Assembly: GCA_964424545.1 (NCBI GenBank)
Contig: CAYRJN010000146.1
Coordinates: forward strand, 1 to 9,819
Source of the DNA: JAUVIB01 sp964424545
GTDB lineage: Bacteria > Calditrichota > Calditrichia > Calditrichales > Calditrichaceae
DNA: 9,819 nt
Reading direction: 5' to 3'
In this document: one piece after another, positions 1 to 6,866 of the stretch
Numbering within the stretch: the stretch's first letter is position 1
Layout: every line of letters begins with the position of its first letter
Notes under the pieces: generated by a model
Databases searched by the model: none
What the model saw: only the letters and a program-made list of their open reading frames with translations
Told to the model about the DNA's origin: nothing
Made by a program: the position numbers and the translations under genes

Positions 1-1708
1 TTTCACGTACTTTTTTATGGTAACGGTTTAAATAATCAATTTCTTCGGGAGTTAAGAGAGATTTATCGATTAGCTTCAAATCAATGGGACACAACGTCGC
101 CGTATCGAAGGTTAGAAAAGCGTCATTTTCTTTGCAAACAACAACCTGTACCAGCGTTTCTATACGGATACCGTACTCGCCCTCTTTGTAATACCCCGGC
201 TCGTTGGATAAAATCATTCCCGGCTCCAATGCAACGCCCAGCCCACGATAATAGGATATGGCTTGCGGACCTTCATGTACGCCAAGATAAGAGCCTACAC
301 CGTGACCGGTTCCGTGACCGTAGTTTTCCGTAATATCCCAAAGCGCTTTACGGGCGATAGTATCCAATTGTATGCCCTGCGTACCGCGCGGAAACTTCGT
401 TAAAGCCAAGTCTATATGCCCTTTTAGAACGAGCGTGAAACGATCTTTTTGCTCTTTCGTCGGTTTGCCGAAAGCCAAGGTACGGGTAATGTCGGTTGTA
501 CCATTCAAATATTGTCCGCCGGAATCAAGCAGATAAATTCCGTCCGCTTTTAATTCCACATCGCTCTCTTTTGTTGAGGCATAATGCACAATCGCCCCAT
601 GCTCACCGTAAGCGGAAATAGTTTCAAAACTTAAACCTTTAAAAAGCGGAATTTGTCTGCGAAACGATTCCAATTTTTCCGCCGCCGATAGTTCGGTAAC
701 GCCGCCTTTCGGTACGGCCTCTTCCAACCAGCAAAAAAATTTGACCATAGCGGCGCCGTCGTTAATATGACTTTCTATAAAACCTTGCAATTCCGTTTTA
801 TTTTTAATCGCTTTAAAACGAGCAACGGGACTTTCGCTAAAAACGATTCTATCCCTCCCCTTCAACAAACCGACCACCCAGCGATTAACCGTTAATTTAT
901 CTAACCAAACGGTCTTCTCCAGCGGAATATTTTTAAGTTGAGCGGCAAATTCATCATAATCGAACAGGCGCGCATCGGCGGAAAGATGCGTTTCAGCCTC
1001 CGGCGTTATTTTTTGTCTTTTAATAAATAACATGGCATCATCAAGGCCAATTATGGCATAAGCTATGACCAGGGGATTAAAATCAATATCACTGCTGCGA
1101 ATATTAAATGTCCAGGCAATAGCGTCAAGCGTAGTTAAAATATGTACGTCGCTGTTAATACGACGCATCGCCTCTCGGATACGAGACAATTTGCTCTCTA
1201 CCGTCTCGCCAGCATATTTTATCGGATGAACTTCCACAGGATCTAAAGGCATCGGCGGCTGATCATGCCATAACTGATCTACCAAATTATCCTCAAGAAA
1301 AACCAATTCAATTCCCGATGAGTGCAATTGAGCCTGTAGGGTTTGCGCTTCGGAAAACGAGATAAGGCGCGGATCAATCGCCGCTTTATCCCCCTCTTTC
1401 AACTGTTCTTTAATAAACTCCGTTATCGTCGGCGTGCCCGCTATGCCGAGTTTATAAAGATCGATACCCGTATTGTTTAACTGCTCGGCCGCTTGAAGAA
1501 AATAACGTGAATCGGTCCACAATCCGGCTGCGCTCATTGTAACAACAATATCGCCGGCAGAGCCATCGAATCCGCTGATCCAAATACGACGCTGCCACAG
1601 CTGCGGCACATATTCGCTTTGATGGGGATCGGTGCCGGGAATTAGATAAGCCTCTATGCCGTTTTTTTTCATCAACTTGCGTAAAGCCGCAATGCGTTCT
1701 TTAATCAT
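1..1708 (-). CDS. pepP: Xaa-Pro aminopeptidase (aminopeptidase P, M24B, large three-domain type), 3' end cut by window
   Basis: Cytosolic metallopeptidase that removes the N-terminal residue from peptides with proline in second position. I translated it by hand: 569 codons are visible and the frame runs off the left edge. It starts MIKERIAALRKLMKKNGI, typical of a creatinase N-terminal domain (about 1-130), followed by a second creatinase-like domain (about 150-300) and the pita-bread M24 domain. All five metal ligands are present: Asp395 (LLDSGG), Asp406 (TTDITRT), His469 (GTGHGVG), Glu503 (SNEPGYY) and Glu517 (GIRIET). His375, His465 and His478 match the expected active-site histidines. Every one of these sits exactly 20 positions before its counterpart in human XPNPEP1 (Asp415, Asp426, His489, Glu523, Glu537), so only about 25 C-terminal residues should be missing. 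This is the long eukaryote-like form, not the shorter E. coli PepP form. The ATG at 1708 has GGGAG 7 nt upstream. The gene follows the outer-membrane protein gene by 49 nt and is probably cotranscribed with it. Confidence 0.95.
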   Translation of the reverse strand, partial: MIKERIAALRKLMKKNGIEAYLIPGTDPHQSEYVPQLWQRRIWISGFDGSAGDIVVTMSAAGLWTDSRYFLQAAEQLNNTGIDLYKLGIAGTPTITEFIKEQLKEGDKAAIDPRLISFSEAQTLQAQLHSSGIELVFLEDNLVDQLWHDQPPMPLDPVEVHPIKYAGETVESKLSRIREAMRRINSDVHILTTLDAIAWTFNIRSSDIDFNPLVIAYAIIGLDDAMLFIKRQKITPEAETHLSADARLFDYDEFAAQLKNIPLEKTVWLDKLTVNRWVVGLLKGRDRIVFSESPVARFKAIKNKTELQGFIESHINDGAAMVKFFCWLEEAVPKGGVTELSAAEKLESFRRQIPLFKGLSFETISAYGEHGAIVHYASTKESDVELKADGIYLLDSGGQYLNGTTDITRTLAFGKPTKEQKDRFTLVLKGHIDLALTKFPRGTQGIQLDTIARKALWDITENYGHGTGHGVGSYLGVHEGPQAISYYRGLGVALEPGMILSNEPGYYKEGEYGIRIETLVQVVVCKENDAFLTFDTATLCPIDLKLIDKSLLTPEEIDYLNRYHKKVRE

Positions 1709-1715
1709 CGTAAAA

Positions 1716-1720
1716 CTCCC
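1716..1720 (-). promoter_or_regulatory. Ribosome binding site of the aminopeptidase P gene
   Basis: On the minus strand GGGAG lies 7 nt before the ATG at 1708. This fixes the start of a gene whose 3' end lies outside the window, and it shows that this organism uses strong Shine-Dalgarno sites. Confidence 0.75.
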
Positions 1721-1757
1721 AAATAAATTGTAAAATAATATATTTTATGGTAAAACG

Positions 1758-3647
1758 CTAATTCCATAAAACCCAGTTAAGACCAAAAACCATACGGCGG
1801 AACTGCTCCCGATAGCCGTAAACATAAGCGTAATCGCTCGAAAGCGGATTATCCATGGCAAAATAGAATTGAATATCCTTAACGGTAAGCGCTAATTTAT
1901 AATTGAAGAACCAATAGCCCTCATCCGTTATGTCGGGATTATAATAAAAACGGTCGATAACCGGATCATAAATAACGCGTTGATGACTACCGTAGGCATA
2001 CACGGAGCCGACGGCGTCAAAGGTAATGCGATTATGATAAAATTTACTGTGATATTGCCCCTGTAACCAGGCTGAAGATTGCGGAGAAAGTTTTATATTG
2101 CCGTTTGAAACCTCTCCACCGCCAAGGAAGACAAATTTGTAAACCTGCGTTTTGATTTTTATGGATAAATAGCTGAATGAGCGCGGGCGTCCGTTAAAAA
2201 AGTTACTCCCGTCAAACAGGATGGCATCGTTCAACCTCCTGTTTCCTCCCAAGAGAGTCAGCGATAAATACTTACTCTGCATCCAACCGAAAGAGGCGGA
2301 TAGTGAATGCGTATCTTCATTATTAAGACGCTCGTTTCCTTTATAATTCAAAAGGTTAGAGGAACGTTCGTTACGAAAAGCTATTCGTTCATATTTTTCA
2401 TAAGATAAAGACGCATTCATTTTTGAATTTTGCCAGCCCAGTACGGCCGACGCCGAAAAAGCGTTGTTAAAATTGAAAAGATAAGCATAGTTGATCACAG
2501 GCTTAATGAAGAAATGCCCCCCGAAAGTATAATCCAATGATAAAAATCCTTCAATGGTATTGTCCGGAAATCTACCGGTGAAGGCGGAGCCCCAAACCTG
2601 CGAATGATTGAGACTAACGCCGCCCTGTATTGCCAACGAACCCAACGTATAAAAACGCATAATCCCGGCGGTATAGTTATCAAATTTGGCGGATACCCGT
2701 AAACTGTCAAAATAGGCAGTACGGTCCGCCGTATTAACGCCGGCCGTAATACGCCAATAAGCCTTGAGGCTGTCATCCGTTGTAATAATTAAATCATTAT
2801 AAATATCAACGCGTTCGTCGCTTAGTCGATAATATGGGAAATCACTGAAATTAAACATATTAAACATGCCGTCATTTTTTTGAAAACGAAAGCGATTGAA
2901 AATTTTATCCGTGAACTGATAGGCAATTTGGACGCGGTAATTGTCGTTTACGGAGCTCGTGTTATACTGCCAACCATCGTAAAGCCGACGCGCGCCGCCG
3001 AGCTGCACCAATAAACGATTCGTAAAACGTTCGGAGAAGGTGATATCCACATTACTGAACCCCCAATCGCCCTGACTGTACATAATGCGCGTGTAAGGTT
3101 CACCGGTTTTAATAAGTCGCGTATTTATTTGCAAAGGCGCATTAGCGCCATTGGAGGAAAGCAGCGGAGACGTTTCGATATCGCATACGCCGTCAAGCGG
3201 TAAATACTGCATGCCGTATAACCCGCTTATCGGATTGCCTATATGATGATAATCAAGCGATACGGCCGTTTGATGAGGCAACAAGTTTAGAGGCGCCGCA
3301 TATGCGGGCCTAAAAGGCTCGTTAAAACTATATACCTGATATTCCGCTTCATTCCTTAGTATATGGGAAAGGCCGTTGTAATTCTTTTTTAAAATTTCGG
3401 AAAAACGGTAAACGGTTCGGATATCATTGCGCAACGAATCACGCATTTGCCCGTTGATATTAAAAAATTGGGGGGGTAAATATACCGGCGGCTTTCGCTC
3501 TTTTTTAAGACCCATTGGAAGCGAATCGGCAACAGCAATAAGTGAGTCATTCGTCGCCTTTAACGAATCGCTGTTTTGTGCAAAAAGCGTCGGAGACAGT
3601 GAAAGTAGTATTAAAAATAATAATATCCGCGATACAAAATTCGGCAT
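1758..3647 (-). CDS. Outer-membrane beta-barrel protein (TonB-receptor/porin-like), family not identified
   Basis: Probable integral outer-membrane barrel. The frame stays open to an ATG at 3692 (644 aa), but I prefer the ATG at 3647 (629 aa). That start has AGGGT just upstream and puts a clean signal peptide at the N-terminus: MPNFVSRILLFLILLSLSP, with likely cleavage at LFA-Q. Numbering from 3692, residues 40-110 form a Ser/Asp-rich, low-complexity periplasmic segment. Residues about 171-195 (DIETSPLL...NGANAPLQINTRL) resemble the last strand of a TonB-receptor plug, where the usual text is a GANA-x-G-VINI type motif. From about 198 to the end there are alternating hydrophobic/polar strands with many Tyr, Phe and Trp, ending FGLNWVLWN, which is compatible with a C-terminal barrel signal. 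There is no full plug domain. It could be a degenerate TonB-dependent receptor or a porin. It lies between proC and aminopeptidase P on the same strand. The substrate is unknown. Confidence 0.75.
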   Translation of the reverse strand: MPNFVSRILLFLILLSLSPTLFAQNSDSLKATNDSLIAVADSLPMGLKKERKPPVYLPPQFFNINGQMRDSLRNDIRTVYRFSEILKKNYNGLSHILRNEAEYQVYSFNEPFRPAYAAPLNLLPHQTAVSLDYHHIGNPISGLYGMQYLPLDGVCDIETSPLLSSNGANAPLQINTRLIKTGEPYTRIMYSQGDWGFSNVDITFSERFTNRLLVQLGGARRLYDGWQYNTSSVNDNYRVQIAYQFTDKIFNRFRFQKNDGMFNMFNFSDFPYYRLSDERVDIYNDLIITTDDSLKAYWRITAGVNTADRTAYFDSLRVSAKFDNYTAGIMRFYTLGSLAIQGGVSLNHSQVWGSAFTGRFPDNTIEGFLSLDYTFGGHFFIKPVINYAYLFNFNNAFSASAVLGWQNSKMNASLSYEKYERIAFRNERSSNLLNYKGNERLNNEDTHSLSASFGWMQSKYLSLTLLGGNRRLNDAILFDGSNFFNGRPRSFSYLSIKIKTQVYKFVFLGGGEVSNGNIKLSPQSSAWLQGQYHSKFYHNRITFDAVGSVYAYGSHQRVIYDPVIDRFYYNPDITDEGYWFFNYKLALTVKDIQFYFAMDNPLSSDYAYVYGYREQFRRMVFGLNWVLWN

Positions 3648-3651
3648 ATTT

Positions 3652-3656
3652 ACCCT
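3652..3656 (-). promoter_or_regulatory. Ribosome binding site deciding the outer-membrane protein start
   Basis: AGGGT on the minus strand lies a few bases before the ATG at 3647. The longer alternative start at 3692 has no comparable site and would place 15 non-signal residues in front of the signal peptide. This supports the 3647 start. Confidence 0.6.
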
Positions 3657-3671
3657 ATAATTGAAAAAAGT

Positions 3672-3702
3672 ATAATATGCCGAAAATTTCATTAATAATC
3701 AA
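3672..3702 (-). promoter_or_regulatory. Weak candidate sigma70-like promoter for the outer-membrane protein gene
   Basis: Minus-strand TTGATT (3702-3697) is followed by TATTAT (3677-3672) with a long 19-nt spacer; TATACT (3674-3669) overlaps the second box. If used, transcription would begin downstream of the ATG at 3692, again favouring the start at 3647. In AT-rich DNA such matches arise easily. Confidence 0.25.
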
Positions 3703-3719
3703 TCTAATTTTAGGATTGA
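3699..3719. repeat. Inverted repeat between proC and the outer-membrane protein gene
   Basis: Perfect 6-bp arms TCAATC (3699-3704) and GATTGA (3714-3719) are separated by 9 nt. The left arm overlaps the candidate -35 box, so it could be an operator. There is no T-tract, so it is not a convincing terminator. The remainder of this 117-nt gap shows nothing else recognisable. Confidence 0.3.
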
Positions 3720-3764
3720 CACTTTGGAATAACGTAAATTATCGATTTATAATACGATTGCCGT

Positions 3765-4592
3765 TTATTCCACGTTAAAAAGTTTTTCGGCCTTTTCCGC
3801 AGAGGTGACAATACCGCGAATCAAGGCCGAACTAAACCCTTGATGCTCCATCTGATTTAAGCCGGATATGGTTACGCCCCTCGGCGTGGTGACTTTGTCG
3901 ATTTCATATTCGGGATGACGTTCGTTTTTCAACAGCAGCGCCGCCGCGCCTTTGGCTGTCTGCGCGGCAATTTCGATAGCTTTATCTGAATTAAATCCGA
4001 TTTCAATACCGCCTTGCGAAGCGGCGCGGATAGCCCGCAAGAAAAAGGCCACGCCGCAAGCAGCCAAAGCCGTTGCCGCCCCCATTAATTCTTCATCAAT
4101 CACGGTTACTTTACCCACCGTTTTGAATATCTCTTCTGCCACAACAATCGGGTTGTTTTCTCCGCCGCCGTTGGAATTTTCAGCAGTCATACAAGTCATG
4201 GATTCACGAATGGCAATGGCCGTATTAGGCATAGCGCGCACAATATTAATATTTTCTCCGAGAATATCTTTCATCTTTTTCAAGGAAACGCCCGTTATCA
4301 CCGAAATAACGATATGCTTTTCGGGATCTATAGCATCCTTAATCTCATTTAAGGCTTTATCCGCTTGACAGGGTTCAACGGCAACAATGATTACATCCGA
4401 ATTGCGCGCCGCTTCCATATTATCCGTCGTTAATTGAAAATCTTTATCTTTTATCTTTTCAAGATGCGATTTCTTGCGTCTTGTTAAGGTAATATTTTTA
4501 GCTTTGTAACGCTTGGAATCTACCAAACCTCTCGCTATGGCCAAACCGATATTTCCCGCGCCGATCACGGCAATCTTTAAATTACTTTTCAT
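3765..4592 (-). CDS. proC: Pyrroline-5-carboxylate reductase
   Basis: Last step of proline biosynthesis in the cytoplasm: reduction of 1-pyrroline-5-carboxylate to L-proline with NAD(P)H. The 275-aa length is normal for the family. The N-terminal Rossmann fold shows GAGNIG at residues 11-16, and a basic patch after strand 2 (RRKK, 38-41) hints at NADPH preference. RAMPNTA (119-125) is the conserved central motif. The C-terminal dimerisation and substrate domain carries ALAACGVAF (175-183), where many homologues have a SGSGPAY-like sequence, and TTPRGVTISGL (235-245), where SPGGTTI is usual; the key Thr (241) is kept. From memory, ACG-type sequences at this site occur in Bacteroidota enzymes, so this looks like a lineage variant rather than decay. 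The start has GGGAG 4 nt upstream. It is separated from rdgB by 149 nt and from the next gene by 117 nt. Confidence 0.93.
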   Translation of the reverse strand: MKSNLKIAVIGAGNIGLAIARGLVDSKRYKAKNITLTRRKKSHLEKIKDKDFQLTTDNMEAARNSDVIIVAVEPCQADKALNEIKDAIDPEKHIVISVITGVSLKKMKDILGENINIVRAMPNTAIAIRESMTCMTAENSNGGGENNPIVVAEEIFKTVGKVTVIDEELMGAATALAACGVAFFLRAIRAASQGGIEIGFNSDKAIEIAAQTAKGAAALLLKNERHPEYEIDKVTTPRGVTISGLNQMEHQGFSSALIRGIVTSAEKAEKLFNVE

Positions 4593-4741
4593 TTTACTCC
4601 CTGCTTTTAAATAATATTGGATGGAATTTAGAAAAGTTCAGAAAAAATGCAAATGTATTATTTCGCTATGTAAAAAGGGAGGATGGTTAAGGCGCTTTGC
4701 AGCCTTGCAAACGGTTTAATAAAAATACAGATCAAATTATG
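4593..4741. other. 149-nt intergenic region between rdgB and proC
   Basis: It contains no open frame of note. A small perfect inverted repeat, TTTGCA (4696-4701) / TGCAAA (4706-4711) with a 4-nt loop, lies just after the rdgB stop. No T-tract follows it on the transcribed strand, so it is not a clear terminator. The Shine-Dalgarno of proC (GGGAG, 4601-4597) is at the other end. A promoter for proC is possible here but I cannot pick one with confidence. Confidence 0.4.
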
Positions 4742-5344
4742 TTAAATTAATTTTTCCAAAAAATCTTTAAAAGCGGCCAAGGCTTTGCCGCGGTGACTGA
4801 TACGGTTTTTCTCTTCCATGCTTAGCTGCGCATAGGTTTTTCCGAGTTCGGGAATATAGAATACGGGATCATAGCCGAATCCTTTATCACCCATAAATTC
4901 CCGTGTAATAACCCCCTTTGTAACGCCCTTAAAATAGCGGGGGCCGTCTTTGTCAAGATAACAAATAACGCTGACAAACGCAGCCGTCCTTTTTCCATCC
5001 GGGATGTCCCGCATCTCATTTAACAGTTTTTTATTATTATCGAAATAGCTTACCTCTTCTCCGGCATAACGCGCAGAATAAACGCCTGGCATACCGTTAA
5101 GGGCGTCTACGGTCAATCCCGAATCATCGGCAAATACCGGCAGACGCGTCAGTTCGCGATAAACGGAAGCTTTTAGCAACGCATTTTTCTCAAAAGTTTC
5201 TCCGCTTTCCTCTACTTCAGGAACGTTATCATAATCGTTAAGCGTTTTTACGACGATATTTTCTATTTTCAAATAAGCAAGAATTTCTTCGATTTTATGT
5301 GGATTTTGCGTCCCTGCCACAATGGTAATTTTTTTTTCGCTCAT
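4742..5344 (-). CDS. rdgB: XTP/dITP diphosphatase (Ham1/RdgB family non-canonical purine NTP pyrophosphatase)
   Basis: Cleans the nucleotide pool by hydrolysing XTP, ITP and dITP to the monophosphate and pyrophosphate, so preventing incorporation of deaminated purines. The 200 aa match the family length (about 197 in E. coli). Family motifs appear in the usual order: AGTQNPHK (10-17) for phosphate binding, ESGETFEKNALLKA (46-59) with metal-binding acids, FADDSGL (71-77) with the catalytic Asp, PGVYSARYAG (86-95), KGFGYDPVF (154-162) for base recognition, and ISHRGKAL (182-189). The ATG at 5344 is preceded by AGGAT, which overlaps the end of the upstream toast-rack gene. That gene ends 12 nt earlier, so translation is probably coupled. 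As the third gene behind an ECF sigma factor, rdgB may be stress-inducible here; that is inference. Confidence 0.95.
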   Translation of the reverse strand: MSEKKITIVAGTQNPHKIEEILAYLKIENIVVKTLNDYDNVPEVEESGETFEKNALLKASVYRELTRLPVFADDSGLTVDALNGMPGVYSARYAGEEVSYFDNNKKLLNEMRDIPDGKRTAAFVSVICYLDKDGPRYFKGVTKGVITREFMGDKGFGYDPVFYIPELGKTYAQLSMEEKNRISHRGKALAAFKDFLEKLI

Positions 5345-5356
5345 GATTTTTTTATC

Positions 5357-6247
5357 CTATTCCCCCACCAACAATTCGAATGTGCCGATTCCGATGTCCG
5401 TATTAATATTGAGAAAAGGGGAATCTTTTTTATAATTATACGATTTATAGCGGCCTCCTTTTTTCTCGGCGTTTTCAACGCGAACGGAACTAAGGAAGGA
5501 ATCGTCCACTTTTAAGATAAAAGGCGTCTGTTCATTTAATTCAATCGTCGCCGAAGCGCCGCCGAGATTCATATCAATATCGGCCTTTTGTCTCAATTCA
5601 CCGCCCATATTAAAATGATAAATCCCCACGCCTCCGTTAAAAACAAATTTTTTGAAATTAGCATTGAGAAAATTTTTACCGCGTATTTTGCTCACCCCGG
5701 CTTTGAGCGTTAACTTTTTCATCTCGATCGGATTTTCTTCGGAAAAATTAATACGGCTGTCCGATGCGCCGCATTCTATCGTCAAACCGCTGAGCTTCAT
5801 TTTACCAAAGTCAAAATCACTTTTGGCCGCACCCATCTCCACTTGCATTTTTATTACTACTTTCTGAGATACTCTGATATTCCATACATTTTTCTTTAAT
5901 TCATCAAAGGAATTTATATTAATATTCGTATCTTCTTTATCTTTCGAATTATTCGACGGCGATGACGATATTTCGAGATAGCCTTTATCGCCTTGAATAT
6001 AATAGTTAATTTCCGGTTCGGCGTCAGAATCGAAATAATACATCAAAGCCTCGAGCAGCGTATCTCCACCGGCGGGCAGGATATTAATTGTTCCGGCGCC
6101 GAAAACAACCTTTACGTTTAGAGATTGTTCGTCTTTAAGAAGAATTACTCGCTTTATCTTATTTTTACTCACCTTATCGCTGGCGCCAAGATTTGCGCTT
6201 AAACCGATAAAAACAATTATCAGCGTTATGCTTATTTTCAACTTCAA
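5357..6247 (-). CDS. Secreted toast-rack/LiaF-like repeat protein in ECF sigma operon
   Basis: Function unknown. The first 22 residues (MKLKISITLIIVFIGLSANL...) form a signal peptide with likely cleavage near GAS-D, so the 296-aa protein is probably periplasmic or surface-exposed; no lipobox Cys is seen. The rest is beta-rich, with a recurring turn of the form hydrophobic-x-G-(A/V/G)-x-hydrophobic: FGAGTINI (49-56), MGAAKSDF (138-145), CGASDSRINF (159-168), AGVSKIRG (183-190), GGVGIYHF (205-212), GGASATIEL (229-237) and IGIGTFEL (285-292). This resembles the toast-rack domains (DUF2154/LiaF C-terminal, DUF4097) found beside ECF sigma factors and in cell-envelope stress proteins. The start codon is TTG at 6247; its TTGA overlaps the TGA stop of the sigma gene, and AGGA lies about 9 nt upstream. 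The signal peptide begins directly after this TTG, which supports it. Confidence 0.7.
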   Translation of the reverse strand: MKLKISITLIIVFIGLSANLGASDKVSKNKIKRVILLKDEQSLNVKVVFGAGTINILPAGGDTLLEALMYYFDSDAEPEINYYIQGDKGYLEISSSPSNNSKDKEDTNININSFDELKKNVWNIRVSQKVVIKMQVEMGAAKSDFDFGKMKLSGLTIECGASDSRINFSEENPIEMKKLTLKAGVSKIRGKNFLNANFKKFVFNGGVGIYHFNMGGELRQKADIDMNLGGASATIELNEQTPFILKVDDSFLSSVRVENAEKKGGRYKSYNYKKDSPFLNINTDIGIGTFELLVGE

Positions 6248-6816
6248 TGTGTGATATCCTTTAACGATTTTTTTAACATTTCCCGCGCCCGGAAAATTCT
6301 CGCCTTAACCGTTCCAAGCGGCAAGTTAAGCTCCTCTGCTATTTCATCGTAACTTTTTTCTTCGCGATGTCGTAAAATTATGGCCGTGCGATATTTATCG
6401 GGCAGTTCGTCTATGGCCGTATTTATTTTACGGCTCCTTTCGCCGGCTATTATAACGCGTTCGGCATCCGGCTGCGGGTCTGCATATTCTTGCTGAACTT
6501 CATCCTCTTTATATTTTATCGTCCGATCCATTGAATAGGTTCTTAATTTCCGTTTCCGAAAAAAATCGATGCAATTATTTGTGGCGATTTTAAACAACCA
6601 GGTTGAAAAAGCGTACTCTTCGTTAAACGATCTTATTGAATGATAAGCCTTGATGAAAGCTTCCTGAGTAAGATCTTCCGCCTCCTGTTTATTATTTACC
6701 ATTTTATAAACAATACCGTAAACAGCGTTTTTATAAAGCAGAACCAATTGATCGTAAGCCTTTTGATCTCCTGTTTTGGCCCTTTTAACTAAATCTTTGT
6801 CGTCTTTTTTATTCAA
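6244..6816 (-). CDS. ECF RNA polymerase sigma factor (sigma-70 family, RpoE-like)
   Basis: Directs RNA polymerase to a dedicated promoter set, usually for envelope or oxidative stress. The 190-aa length is typical of group IV sigma factors. Region 2 spans about 20-92 and contains EAEDLTQEAFIKAY (45-58) and FSTWLFKIATNNCIDFFRK (70-88). Region 4 spans about 131-185 with DELPDKYRTAIILRH (136-150) and the helix-turn-helix SYDEIAEELNLPLGTVKARI (155-174). An acidic linker rich in Glu, Asp and Gln joins the two. The start codon is TTG at 6816, with GGA 6 nt upstream; no in-frame ATG or GTG occurs before Met38, so TTG is required to keep region 2. A toast-rack gene follows with a 4-nt overlap. No zinc-finger anti-sigma gene is adjacent. 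A candidate autoregulatory promoter lies upstream. Confidence 0.92.
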   Translation of the reverse strand: MNKKDDKDLVKRAKTGDQKAYDQLVLLYKNAVYGIVYKMVNNKQEAEDLTQEAFIKAYHSIRSFNEEYAFSTWLFKIATNNCIDFFRKRKLRTYSMDRTIKYKEDEVQQEYADPQPDAERVIIAGERSRKINTAIDELPDKYRTAIILRHREEKSYDEIAEELNLPLGTVKARIFRAREMLKKSLKDITH

Positions 6817-6827
6817 ACTACATCCAA

Positions 6828-6855
6828 TTTACGAATTTCACATTAAAAAGTTACA
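6828..6855 (-). promoter_or_regulatory. Candidate ECF-type promoter upstream of the sigma factor gene
   Basis: The minus strand shows TGTAAC (6855-6850), then exactly 16 nt, then CGTAAA (6833-6828). ECF promoters commonly have an AAC-containing -35 box and a CGT-type -10 box at about this spacing, and ECF genes often drive themselves. Against it, transcription would begin only about 5 nt before the TTG start at 6816, so the message would be nearly leaderless and the weak GGA site would be lost. Confidence 0.4.
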
Positions 6856-6866
6856 ACGTTGACGTT
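6855..6866. repeat. Short palindrome next to the candidate ECF -35 box
   Basis: AACGT (6855-6859), TG, ACGTT (6862-6866) is a perfect 5-bp inverted repeat. It abuts and overlaps by one base the TGTAAC box, a position where a dimeric regulator could act. Short palindromes of this size also arise by chance. Confidence 0.3.

Noticed and set aside
3427..3660. Plus-strand open frame opposite the start of the barrel gene
   Set aside because: It is antisense to a well-supported signal peptide and Ser-rich segment, has no family resemblance, and has no ribosome site.
3648..3692. Upstream ATG at 3692 extending the barrel protein by 15 residues
   Set aside because: There is no ribosome site before it, it would put polar and aromatic residues ahead of the signal peptide, and the ATG at 3647 has AGGGT at good spacing.
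3952..4368. 138-codon plus-strand open frame within proC
   Set aside because: It lies wholly antisense to conserved ProC motifs and reads as an Ala/Ile/Ser-rich shadow.
4689..4711. Inverted repeats after rdgB as a rho-independent terminator
   Set aside because: The stem is short and no T-tract follows it on the transcribed strand.
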